This document shows positions 13,918 to 26,100 of a stretch of 64,000 nt of DNA, piece by piece. Numbering within the stretch: the stretch's first letter is position 1; each line of letters opens with the position of its first letter. The DNA is from Archegozetes longisetosus (lineage: Eukaryota; Arthropoda; Arachnida; Sarcoptiformes; Trhypochthoniidae). Where the stretch lies: assembly GCA_018873245.2 (NCBI GenBank), contig JAEMBT020000004.1, positions 12,842,418 through 12,906,417 of the forward strand. Direction: 5' to 3'. The notes beneath the pieces are model-generated. The model saw only the letters and a list, made by a program, of their open reading frames with translations. It searched no databases and was not told the DNA's origin. The position numbers and the translations under genes are program-made.

Positions 13918-15438
13918 CGTGTGAGCCCCGAGCCTGAACTTGACTCGAATTTTGAAGAATTGGGAAACCAATTATTTGAATCTTATGATCAAAATTGAGT
14001 TATCATATGATTTGGGTTAAATGTCTTCCAATAAAGATATATAGTCTAATAATTATATTAATAATAATTATACGATTTCACTAAAAATTGCGTCGAGTCC
14101 AAAGCTTTTTGATACTATATTAAAAAGTTGAACGTTTAAGCGGGAAGTGCCAGTAATTGAATGTAAACCTAAATATGTTTGATCTTCCAAAGTAAATTGA
14201 AATTGGATGGGCTGTTCAATTTCTTACTCGAATAAACAATTCGATCACAAATTTTCTAAACAATTCAAAATAAACCTTTTAATCAAAATGTATAATTTTT
14301 AATTAGATTTTTAAGCCCTTCAACAGATAGACTCCAAGGATATATTACGAAATTAAAATAACAAAAAGATTGAGTTCACCGGACTTGATGGCCGTGAATG
14401 TGATATCACGTTTGGTTTTTAGTATATTAATTTTTTACCTTTTGCTTTAGTGTTCTTAAAATAATCGCAAATCAATAAACTATATTCGCATCACTTATTG
14501 CACTGCATTCATGACTAGAAAATTTCATGAGTTAATGATATAAAACTTTCTCACGAAAGTCATAATAAGACGAGAAGTGCTGAATAGACCTGATTTTATA
14601 ACTGCATAAACTTTTTAATTAATTGAATAATTCAATTGAGAGCATTTAATGACTACTATTAAGAAAGTTTCTAATCTTGCAGTCAGTATTTATCAAGTAA
14701 CTGTCGACTCAAATTATTATTATTTGTCGATTCAAGTTTAATAAGTACAAGAATCACTTCTGATAAGAAGCGGTTCAACACATGATCTTTGAGATGCATG
14801 AAATCTAGTTGAAAAAAGTTTGTTTAAATCAATCGATTTGTTAGTTTGTTTTCCTTGTAATGTGTGCGAATACTTTTCAATTGATAGATCTATTGCAACA
14901 TTTATATGTATATGTATATGAATAAATGAATTGGCAACGTTTCTCTTTTAAATTGGAAAGAAAAGAAAAAATATTAAATTAAGTTTTTCTCATCTGCCAT
15001 TTCCAAAGAGAACATTTTGACGAACTTATCACTTTATACATTGACATGAGTCTTATCTAAATTGAATTTCAAACAATTTAATTCGTTGGCATTACATAAA
15101 GTACTAATAATAGGAGAAATGAAAATTAAATAATGAAATGTCAGACATATCCAAACAGTGAACGAATTAAAACATGCAATTTTATGATTGCTGAGTACAG
15201 AGGCAAATAAAATCATTTAAGTTAATTCTATGAAAATAGCGATTCGTCTTTACGAACGTCATAACTGAGATCACGATTTTTGATCAAATAAATGAGTTTT
15301 AATTAAAATGATATTTCATTTACTGACTTTAATACATTAGCGTATCATTATTTTCTCCGAATCACTCACAGAATTATTTGCTTCAAGGACTAAAAGACTG
15401 CTTTTTAAAGTAATAAGTGAAAAAAGAGAGGCCAGATC

Positions 15439-15440
<2 letters not shown>
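13918..15440. other. AT-rich non-coding stretch
   Basis: No supported gene. The 60-codon minus frame at 15034-15216 has no recognisable feature. Several AATAATTATTA runs are composition-driven. Confidence 0.5.

Positions 15441-15480
<40 letters not shown>
15441..15480. repeat. (GA)20 microsatellite
   Basis: Uninterrupted GA dinucleotide repeat of 40 bp. GA tracts can bind GAGA-type factors in arthropods, but no promoter is evident here. Confidence 0.95.
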
Positions 15481-15482
<2 letters not shown>

Positions 15483-16424
15483 TTACGATTACATTGAAAA
15501 TGATAATGAGGTACAGTAACTAATTTTGAATGCGAAAGTAGTTTTGTGGAAAGAGCCCCGCATTAGCTTTTTTATACATTGAGCGATAAATGTTTATTCA
15601 TAAATCAAGATCTGAATTTTAATGCAATATACGCGATGTTTTGCATTAAGCCTTGATAAGAGAAATGCGGTCGAGATTTTGCATTTACGCATTTTAATTT
15701 CATGACTTTCATGACCACACATTAACAAGTTTTTGCTTTTTTCGGGTACTGCTATCACATACCTTATGTAAGTCTTATATAACAACAGCGTCAATGCTTC
15801 TAAAAAACTTATTAAACGGCATTTATTCGTTTTGTTGATTTACAAGTTTATGTTTTCGTGTTTAATTAGAAGATACTCTTGTTTTTGAAGTAAATTCAAA
15901 CTTTTATTTCTTATTTTTGGCTGTTTTAACGTTTTAACTTGATAAATTGTAAGTTTTAATTTTGCTTTTTATTTAATCGCACTGATAAACAATCGGGTAC
16001 TGACGTCATATCACCCGATCAGTTGTCAATTATTTCACATGTTTAAAAGCATGATTGAGTGTGGCTTCAAAATCTAAATTTAAGTGAAGAATATTTGTGA
16101 GAAAATGTAGAAGTTTTAATACGAAAAGTAAATAATAAGCGCAAAAGTGTGTGTATTTAGGCTAGTTTAGTAGACTTTTCAATGAGACATCACATAGTTA
16201 TGGTTTTAGCAATAGTTTAATGTGGCGCCCATTCGCCTTCGGGCACATTTCCTACTTATTGGATGATCCATTTGCATATCTGGATCCCCAAACGAGCACT
16301 TTATTTGTTATTTGACTAAAAGAATTTCTACTTCAGTTTTTAAGATGATAATGATTTGATGTTTTGTTGTTTATGTGCTGAATGCCTGATAGAATGACCA
16401 CTATTTTTCTTGTCTTTATTGCAG
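15481..16424. other. Non-coding lead-in to the 16.4-kb exon
   Basis: AT-rich until about 16218. Then 16218-16300 is distinctly richer and includes GGCGCCCATTCG and an ATTTGCAT octamer-type site (16270-16277). The last 25 bases are a strong pyrimidine tract ending in TTGCAG. CTGAT and TGAC words around 16385-16400 are plausible branch points. The block would be intron if the exon is real. Confidence 0.35.
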
Positions 16425-16468
16425 GAACTCGTTGTTCTCGATGCTGCAAGTACCTGTTCAAATTAGAG
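16425..16468 (+). other. Candidate 44-nt internal exon (unrecognised protein)
   Basis: This is the best exon-like signal in the window. The acceptor is a nearly pure pyrimidine run of about 20 nt ending TTATTGCAG. The donor reads GAG|GTAATC. The exon is clearly richer in G+C than both flanks. Two of three frames are open throughout: NSLFSMLQVPVQIR, and a cysteine-bearing TRCSRCCKYLFKLE. The third has a stop. The length of 44 is not a multiple of three, so skipping would shift the frame. No protein family is recognised, and an exon of a non-coding RNA remains possible. The G+C-richer 16218-16300 stretch upstream could be conserved flanking intron. Confidence 0.4.
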
Positions 16469-18000
16469 GTAATCATTCATTTTCAAATATTAAATTTATT
16501 TTTGCTCAAACATTTCTAAATTCAATAATTTGTCAGATATGCGAGGTTTCAGGCGAATTACTATGCATTTAATATTTGATTACTTATACTTATTGTGGAT
16601 TAGCTCAGTTGTTGCGTTAATGTCGTGAAAATTTGAAAATATCAGTCAAAATGCGACGAAAATTTCAATTTTCCTGAACAAAATACAAATTTGAGGAAAA
16701 CTGAGTTACGCTCAGAGCTATATTCTGCCTAATAATAAACTATGCATAAACTAGAATATTTGTTCCAAATTAGTTTAATTTATAATAAAATGTAAATTCA
16801 ATAAGTGAATAGCTTTAAAGCAGGTTAATTTCAAACGCAGCTTACGTTTTGAAAACACGATACTTTCTTGTTAATTTGGAGTAATCTGCATCTTTTGATA
16901 AACTAGTTTTTTCAAAAACAATTTTGCAGCTAATCTTCAGTTGTTAATTATTAATGCCTTATACGCCCGCAAATCCAAAATACTGAAGTTTTCGTTATTT
17001 TAGGATTTTTGACGCAAAACACACATTTTCGAGACATTGTTCGTGCTTTAAATAATAAAGTCGAACGATATTTAAAATTGCAGGATATTGAGCGTCTAGA
17101 GTTCACTATTATTGTTATTGAATATCCTATTGGCCAAAAAATACTACTCCCAATATTTATGGATTTTAAGCTGTGAACAATTTTCTTAGCGGTGTTCTGC
17201 ATGTATGTTCTGCTCGGTTTTACATATTTTAAATGTTTACAAAAATAGAAGTCGACTCGTAATACAAATCATCACACATTGGGTGTGAAACTTTTAAAAT
17301 TGTTTTGTTGTGTTAGACATTAGTTAATATTAAGTGCAAATTGCGCCCAAAATTGATTTTATAAGAATAACGGTAGAAAATATGCTAAATTCTTACTTAT
17401 TCTCTGTGCATTTGCAACAAATTGCTTTAGACTTCTACTTGAAAGCAGTAGATTGCAAAACAAATAGTACGAGAAAGCGTTCATAATCACTTCTTGGTTC
17501 ATACATTTATGATTGGATTTAGTTCAATTCAATTTGAAGTTATAGATAAATGAAAGACTTATCAAATTGTAATAATTGCTTTATTCCTGTTAGAATCGAA
17601 CAGAATTGCATATAAGAAAACACAAATGTTTTAATGACTGCTTCTATAGAGTTGGCATAAACGAAACTGAAAATATAATTTTTTATTTGAAGCAATTTTG
17701 TGTGTTGTCTGCCTTTCTGTTGATTCATTTGAATCTCGTGTAACCCGCAATAGTTTGGAATAGTGAGAGGAAATGCAGAGCCATTTACACCCTCCAAACG
17801 CCTTATATTGAAATTGTTTCTGCAAAAGTCCCAAAAGTGGTCATTTTCTTGTCTGGCTTTCAAAATCTTTTATGATGTATGAGATATATTGGATGTATAG
17901 TGAAAAAAAATCTATTATTTTGCAAATGCTTTCTTGCGTTTAGGGGCGCTTTTAAGTTGACTTTTATTATTGTGTTATTGCCTCAGAGCAATTCTTATTA
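16469..18000. other. AT-rich non-coding stretch downstream of candidate exon
   Basis: Intron if the preceding exon is real. Two minus-strand frames (16951-17202 and 17540-17863) have no recognisable domain, and the second overlaps another minus frame out of register, as chance frames do. Confidence 0.45.
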
Positions 18001-18003
18001 ATA

Positions 18004-18213
18004 ATGAGATTGAAAGTAGAGGCGATTCACTTTCCAGCTATCAAAGAGAAGTCTTTGGTGGTACACACACTCGTGCTGAGAATCACCTCTAGTTGTTTAG
18101 TTGTTGTTGTTGCTGATGGCCAACCAAAGAACCACTTTTTCTCTCTATTTGTGCCGTTCGAGCCGGAAAAGGGTTGGTTTAGCTCTCATTTGTATGCGAC
18201 TCACAATTCATAA
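18004..18213 (+). other. G+C-richer island with a 69-codon frame, nature unclear
   Basis: A plus-strand ATG frame runs here. The segment is richer in G+C than neighbouring DNA and includes a (GTT)n-coded valine run near residue 35. No domain, signal peptide or family is recognised. A second overlapping plus-strand frame at 18101-18283 argues for chance. A conserved regulatory element is an equal possibility. Confidence 0.12.
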
Positions 18214-19590
18214 ATACATTTTTGTGATGTTTAACAAAACTGCAATTGATTGCCACTTCACTTTTTGCATTGTCCCGCAATAATAAAAAATATTGACGTG
18301 AATGGCAAATAGACGCTGCTTTGAATAAGTTTATAACATTTTCTCGATTTCGCATATCTTCTTAGCCGTGCAGTGCGCACACCAATTATTAAGTAATTGC
18401 TTTTTCTGCGTTTCAAACTTGGAAAAAAGCCCTCAATGCAAATAACTTTACTTATGCAAAGGTCGCAAACATGTGACCCGACTCTAAAGCCGGCCTTCTT
18501 TGCTTAAAATATCGATAAATTTCTTTATTTCCTCTTGCCACCGAAGTCGTCATAATTGTTTGACACGCATAATATTTTCTGTTAAGTATTTTAAATCTTT
18601 CTGATTCTGATAACACATAAATCTACTTAATTTATGGCTCGATTAGGGGAAAATTTAAATGATTAATAAATTACTCTGGATTAAACCTAAAGAACCGATG
18701 GATTGAAAGCCAGGTTTCATAATGAAGTTGAAATAGTTTTAAGTTTGACAAACATTAGCGAAATGTTTGAGTTGAACTTAGTCCTAACCTGAGTTCTGAA
18801 ACAGTTATTTATGACACTTTCATTGATTATTTACTTATTGTGATTAGTAAATAGTATAAATATTTTTCGACTATTATACCTGTGCTACCGAAAAACAAGC
18901 AAAAGGTATTTTTAGTTCAGGTGATCAAATTTTGATGCGAGACATTTATTTCTTAGCAAGTAATTTATTAATAATGCCAATAAAAGCCATAATTCTAGTT
19001 TATTTTCAATCGTGTTATAAACACATTGCAGCACAACAGAAAGCATTTTAAATTTAAAATTTAAAAAGTTTGGGTTCATTTTGTCAGAATTATATGGTTG
19101 ATGGCAACAGTTGAACGGGCTTTCAATGTTCTACAATGTATTAACATTTTTAAAAATATAATTAGTGGTTAAGTTTACTCATAAATAATGGGTTAATTGA
19201 TTTTTTTCACAAACTTGAGTTTTTATTATAAATATATTTTTGATGTAAATCAGTCTAAACGTGTAAAATAATGATTTGAATAATGTGCTCATTTTTTAAA
19301 GTATAATAAAAGTAATTTATAACAAATATTTCATTTTTAGAGTGTGGGAGGATTTAAAACATAATATAATTGAATTTATCCTCTTTTTTATTATTGCCTA
19401 TTTTTACATATGTGTGAGATTTTACACAATATTCGCATTTGTCATTTTTGAGAGTTTATTCAACTCTATTTGCTTAATAGAGCTATACTTCAAAATAAAC
19501 GATTATTCACAAAATTGCAATCGAATGCTTGCCTTATGATTAGCTTTAAACTAAGATATAATAAATTATGCATCTGTGGTCTTCTCAACC
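18214..19590. other. AT-rich non-coding stretch
   Basis: No gene supported. A TTCAG|GTGATC word at 18920|18921 has too short a pyrimidine tract to be a convincing splice site. Confidence 0.5.
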
Positions 19591-19934
19591 TTTCAGTATC
19601 GATGAGAACTTTCCTCTTGTCTGTAGCCCTCTGAGCCATCGGATCAGAATTTAATCGATGGCTGATTACTAGCGTTGCAAAAGCACGACGTGAAAAGTGC
19701 TAATTTGTAAATTACAGGCATCTGTTCAGACCATACTCTCTTCCCATATTGAAAGGCTATGTGATCTTTGATAGAATGGTGTCACACCTTCTTGTGCTTC
19801 TAGTACTTGATTTCGTGCCACCTTATGATTGAGATATGCGATCCTTTTTAATATCTAACAACTGGTAAACCAAAAACTGTTGCTATCAAAAAACCTCATC
19901 CATTAAGTTAACGTTTACAGCGTTGAGGGTTTGC

Positions 19935-19966
19935 TTCTTCTTGTTCTTGTTCTTGTTCTTGTTCTG
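19935..19966. repeat. (TTCTTG)n hexanucleotide repeat
   Basis: About four to five copies of TTCTTG. On the minus strand it codes for the Glu-Gln repeat of the 19911-20039 open stretch. Confidence 0.85.
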
Positions 19967-20015
19967 CGGTTATTGGCACCTCAACATTATGTAATATAGA
20001 AGTCAAGGCCAAGTA

Positions 20016-20059
20016 ATTGGTGACGTAGCCATCAGTACATTATGGTGTAGTCACCCAAT
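20016..20059. repeat. Imperfect inverted repeat
   Basis: ATTGGTGAC (20016-20024) and GTCACCCAAT (20050-20059) are inverted copies with one unpaired base, separated by 25 bp. Both arms carry a CCAAT-type word in opposite orientations. Confidence 0.5.
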
Positions 20060-20110
20060 ACTGATATCGAATTACATAACTGTGTTCTCTGCGCCTAAAA
20101 ACTTGATTCT

Positions 20111-23100
20111 ACTCTAATGGCTATTTATTATTGAGTTAAACTTGAGCACTACCCTAACTCAGCCCTTACTATATCATAATAAATGTATTTATTAGTTAAG
20201 TCAAACTTTGCTTTCTCCGATCTCGAAGTTTTAGAGATAACTTGAATGTGTGTGCGGTAAGTTTTACAAAATCAAGAAAAATCACTTTCACTTTACATTA
20301 TAAAACAGTTGTGTAGGCAGTCATTTAAATTCTGTAAACCGAGTACAGCATCGCATAATTTATTGTATTTCTCGAAAATTCCTGTGGATTCTTAGCTTAT
20401 TATTCCTAATTCAAACGTTTCGTCTTCAAATATATTTAAATAGCTTTCAAACATTTTATAGCTATATAACTATTAAACAGATATGAGTTGACTTTTATTT
20501 GCCTCAAAATTAATTACCTCTTGAAATACGACGACCAGTGGTTTCTAATAAATCTTAGGCACAGCACTGGTTTGTGAATTAGCAAAACTGATGTAATTTT
20601 ATTAAAAATTTATTGAATTTTATTATTTAAAGGAAATCCGCTAATTGATATGTACATTATGTACATATTTATATAGATTTATTTTCTCGCGCCCATCCTT
20701 TTTAGAATATTTTAAAATAAGGCAACTAATAACTATTATAATAAACTCAATGTTTATGCGATTATTCTGTAGTATTCTTTGATTACCCGAAATAAATGTT
20801 TGAATATATATAGTTATAAAACTAGTGAAAAGATTAAAACATAAATAATAGTTTGAATGAGTATTTGTGCGCTGAACAATCACTTTGAGAGTGCATCTGC
20901 AACGAGCAGAAAGATTGAGCGACCTGTTAATTAGTATACAAATTGTTGATTGATTCTCAAGATTTTGTTTCTCAGAAATAATATTGCATTTTAAGGAATG
21001 GCTCGCACTTAACAACAAAAACTATTGATGAAGACTATTATAGCCGTCAAACGACCGCGCTAAGCCATTCGTCATCATCGCTTATTATTATTATTATTGT
21101 TGAACTGATAGAGCTATGTATTATGTTTTATTACGGATCTCCGCCAAAATATAATCTGCTTTGAGGTAATTTGCTTCTCATCCAATCGGTGCAATTCAGC
21201 GATTAGTGGGTTCTGTGCAGTGATTGCCGCTACCAATTCTTCAAAATTGGACATTAGGCTAACACAGAACTAACAGACTTTCTTGTATTGTATTTTAGTA
21301 CCATATTCTTGTAGACAGAAAAATGGAAATTTTCGCTTCGATGAGCTTTTCTCTATTTTTTATACTTTTTTCATTTCTATCGCTTTCTGGCTGTTCTTAA
21401 TTTGCGTCTTATTTGTGTATTTGTTATTTGTTGGTCTAAAATGAAAATTAGTGCTGATCGGTGGCCACTATTCCTACTGTTGTTACTACTGTTGCTTTCA
21501 TTTCACGTTTGGTTGAATGAAAAAATTTGATTATAAAGATTAAGCCAACACTTTCATAAGAGTTTCGAATTATGGCCACAAGTATTATAATATTGTATAC
21601 TTTTGTTACTTTTGAAAAAAGTTTCTTTAACTCATAAATTCATGCAAACATTTATACTCTTTAGCTTCCATTCAGTTGTTGTGTACTATTCATAATGATT
21701 TGTATAAATTGGCATAAATATTTTTTGTAATTTCATTCTTATGAGATAATTGTATACTTATATTGGAATTTGGCCAATTCTTAGACAATCGTAAGCATAC
21801 TCTGAAAAAGCATTTGTGACTTATTTTCTCGTCTTCAATGTTTATAGGCTGCATAAGAATCGGCGAAATAGGCGATAGTCTTGTTCTCTTTGGGAGGTTT
21901 AACTTGTTTTTTATTTCTATTCTTTGCTCAGAGAAGTGATTATTCTTTTTTTTATTGAATGGTGTGATTTTAGGGATGCATTTTTGCATTTTTTGACCAA
22001 TTTTTTCAGTCTATATTTCTATTGTGATGCATCTCAATGAACAGAACGACATATTGCATATGGGGTGAGAATTATTATTTTTATTTCTTTTCTTTTCAAT
22101 AAAGAACTCGATCAGAAATGGTTAAACTTAAATAATTGCAACGCATCGCCGCATGAAATTAGTTCATATTTCAAAGCAAACTTTTTCCGAATGTTCAATA
22201 TATAAAGTTATGCAATATGTGATGCATGGAAATTCGCATTCACTTAATGCAATCGTGTTGGTCTGCATTTTTTTCGATGCAATTTAAACTTTTTTTAATG
22301 CTATTTGTGTTGAACAATCTTTAGGCAATTTCATATGAATGCTTTTATAATGATTTCATAAAAGGCATACTTGATTTTTGAACTGAATGGTGAATCGCTT
22401 TGTACTTCCGTTAACTTTTTAAAGTAACTTTTTTCAATACCAGATTCTGCCTCCTCTTAGATTAAGTTTCTCAGTCAAATCACGCACTGGAACAGAGAAA
22501 CAAAAAGTCTGTGGTTTTGCACATAACCATGTATTAATAGTACAATATTTTTAGTTATCTTATATCAACTTTTCTTATCAAAATTAACTTCTCATTCATG
22601 AGACAATAGAATTTCATTAGAGTTTCAATTTTTTAATTAGTTTTATTAATTGCTTTTAAGAAAATGTCTTAATTATCAGTTGAGATTTTAATTTTTAAAT
22701 ACGATTAGAAACGAAGAGCGTTTCATGATTTTCGAAAACATGAGTTTTAGGCCAACTATTAATGCCATAAATTCACTTTGGATTACACTTTTAAATTGAC
22801 TCGATTAAAAAAATTGTTGTGAGAAAAGTCGTACTTAGATTACTTTGTGTAGTTTTATGTTTGACAAGTGTTAATAGAAAACCTAAGGTGTGGTCTTTTG
22901 TTTACTGGCTTTAAAATTCTTTTTAAAAATAATTATGTCTATCACGGCTGGTATTATATTATAAAATGGGTCCTAAAATGCTTAGAAGTTGGCATAAAAA
23001 TGAATTGAAGCATTGCATTAGATTTCCTGTGATGCTTGCCTTACTCGATGCAGTTTTCCGACAAAATTCTGGTTGACATTAGTTTTTATGCTTAATAAAT

Positions 23101-26100
23101 AAAAATTATTATCCTTACATAAAAGTTAAATAAAAGCGAAATAAAACTCTTATATAATGTCCATTGTTGTCGACTTTTGTATGACTTGGGGATAATTGAC
23201 GGTTTAAGGCACTTTATATGCAGTCAGCCTCAATTTGCAGACATTAAGAAAAATGTTTTGCGAAAAATTTCAATATAGATCTAGAAGTGCACACAAACAA
23301 ACATTGAATTAATAAAAGATGAGCCGCTTCTTCATCCAACTATTGGAATAATTTATTATCTCAACACAATTCGAGTTGTAATTTTCTCTTTAAAAGATTT
23401 TTTAATTACTTGTTTCAACTTTGCCGATAACGATAAAAATCCTGAACTTGTGGTGTTAGTACAAAATAGCCTTTTATATAACGCTATGTTGTTTTGATGA
23501 AGCAGTGCTTTACATTTGTAACAATCAGAATGCAAATTGTATTACTGAAAGTTTGTTCAATTTGAATAGTTGTACGTATAATCATAATAATAGTCTATCT
23601 TCTCAAGCGTAAAATGCAAACCTCTTTGATTGTTGGTCTGCCCGCAAGACTCACACAACTTATACATACGAAACCTTAAGAAGCAGGAGTTGTAATTATT
23701 AGTTGTGAGCGTTTGGCATGAATTAGTCTTATATGAAGCAGTACTGCAGTTGAATAGCTTTTAACCCAGAGGTCTCATACCTGTTAAAATCATTATTATT
23801 AAGTTAGAAGGTTTCAAACAAGTTGAAAGTAAATTAGCTGAGCCTCATATATTTGACAAATATTCAAATCATTAGTATATGTTGTATGTACTGCTCAGTA
23901 TAGATAATTCAGTGAAAATGCGCCAAACTTGTGAACGCTTTAAAAGTTTAAGTATTGGATAGTAAGTAAATTTGCACAAAATAATCAGATTATTGAAAAA
24001 TTCTGTCAAGAAAATAGTACAAGGATTTTATAAGTGATTTATTATTTCAAATTAGATCAAACAGAAAATGATACCGTTTCTTTGTAAGCTATCATTTATT
24101 TGAATTCTTTAATTCACACCTAATGTTACGCATCAGGTTTGGATCAATCACTATCGGCTCAAGTTTTTGAATTTTCATTCACATTTTATAGGGAAAAAAA
24201 TTGGGAGAAACGCAACGTAGGATCTTAATAATAATCTTTCGTAATTTAGTACTTTTGTTCTTAAGGTTATTCGTTTTCTATGGAAATTCTGTTACTTTTT
24301 TATAGCTTTTTTATGTTCTTCAAATTATATCATCAAATTTTATATTTTATTAAAAAGTTAGATTCGAATAGAGTTCTCACACGAACATCAACGCAACGCA
24401 AATCGTGTCTATCTATGTGCGACATTTTTCACATAATCCTTTTGTGAGGTATTATGTTAGCTGTTAAGATTGATTATCAAATAGTTTTAACATTTAATAA
24501 AAGTTTCGATTGAAGTATTCCTCTCAAATACAGTAAACGGATCTAATAATATAATGTTTGATAATTTTGATTTAATGTTTTCGAGGCATAAGCGAATGTG
24601 ATTTAGTTTAGCCATAGAAGTAATAAAAAGTTTAGATTAATAAAAATTTTTGTTAATCTCTGTTGCATTGCACGCTATAAATATTCACGATATCCTAATA
24701 ATAAGAATTTGTGCATTTTCTTAATACTATAATGCGACGGCATTCATGTGCACCACTGGACCACCAAAGGAGACTTTAAATTTCCATTTAATATAAGCTA
24801 ACTTTCATTTCACTTACGAGGAGAAACTAATTTACTATTTTATGGCCCGATATGAGGAAAAAACTCATTTATGCGTCTCAAAGTTATCCGAACAATAATT
24901 TCATTTATCTATTCATACATATGATCGAAATTAAAAGCTGAATAACTTTTATTTAGGTTATTAATTGTTGAAGGAATACATCAAACAAAAAATATTAATG
25001 ATCGTAACTTTTTATGATTAATATTCTCCCGATAAGCAGTTGCATTCTAACCTTAGTTTCAATTTGATTTGGGTGTATGATTTAAATTTAGGAAAAACTG
25101 TTCACCTTCAAATATATTATTTATAAACAAAACTGTAAGGAAATACCATTTTAAAAACTGATTAACACTAATTGTTGTCACACACACACTTTGTAATCAA
25201 AATTTTTCGCTGTCTCTAAATTATGAACCTTAAAATTGAATAATTCCTATTTTTTTAATATCCGTAAAATTTCTTAAAATTTGACTTATACTTTCATATC
25301 GAAGTAATGCTTTAAAATGAACTAATGGCTTAATCAAATTTTATTACATTGCTTTTGAATCTGGTGTCAGAAAAGATGCATCTAAATTGTCACGCATACA
25401 GTAGCTGCAGAATTGAAGTTTCACTATCTCTTTGCTGTTTTCACTATCCTTTCACGATCTCATTCAACAAATTTGAAATAAGTTATGAGTTGGAGGTTGT
25501 TTATTTTTAGAAAGTGTTGGCGCTAAAGTTTAGAGCAATCAATTATTTTTGCGAACAAAACGAGCGAAAGTATATATTTTATAGAGGAAGCTAAATTACT
25601 TTAAAATTGAATGAAATCTCGGATCAATTGTGATCATATTGTTTTATGTCTAACCATTCGTAGCATGATTTGGGCTCTTGGAGTCTAAAAAATATTCTTG
25701 CTATGTTTGGAATATGAAGTCTGAAACCAAAATCTTGGTTTTGCAAAGTGATTTAGTTGAGCTCGAGAAATGTTCTTACTTATCTGAATAATCTACAAGT
25801 TTTTATTTATCATTATTTTTTGTTAGAATTTCGCTATCAAGAAAAGAGTAGAAAATCTTGTCTGACTCGACTGTATTTATTATTATAAATGGGTTGTCAT
25901 TGAAGTTATTATTACTTAGAATGAAAGAAAAGAAATGTAAATTATGACAGCGTCAAAATATAAACGTAATTATATTGAAAAAAATATTGTCGGCTGTCGG
26001 TTCTCATGTAAATCATTCAAAATTTTTCGCTTCAATGAATGAATTATTTTTTGTGCAAAATTTCAATATGTGTACATATACATATACACGTATATATATA

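Larger units (their letters stand above)
19590..20110. other. G+C-richer island, possible mobile-element relic
   Basis: About 520 bp with visibly higher G+C than both sides. On the minus strand a 43-codon stretch without stops or start (20039 down to 19911) reads with an acidic Glu-Gln repeat (VPITAEQEQEQEQEE) followed by a basic NPQRCKR. Further minus-strand pieces around 19600-19700 read TDKRKVLIDTERLRR in another frame. Broken frames and base composition unlike the flanks fit a decayed transposon or gene fragment. An acidic run followed by a basic run is seen in some Copia-type polyproteins, but the match is only suggestive and no reverse transcriptase motif is visible. Confidence 0.25.

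Noticed and set aside
20641..21018. 125-codon minus-strand frame
   Set aside because: Ile/Asn/Leu-rich with no domain; consistent with chance in AT-rich DNA.
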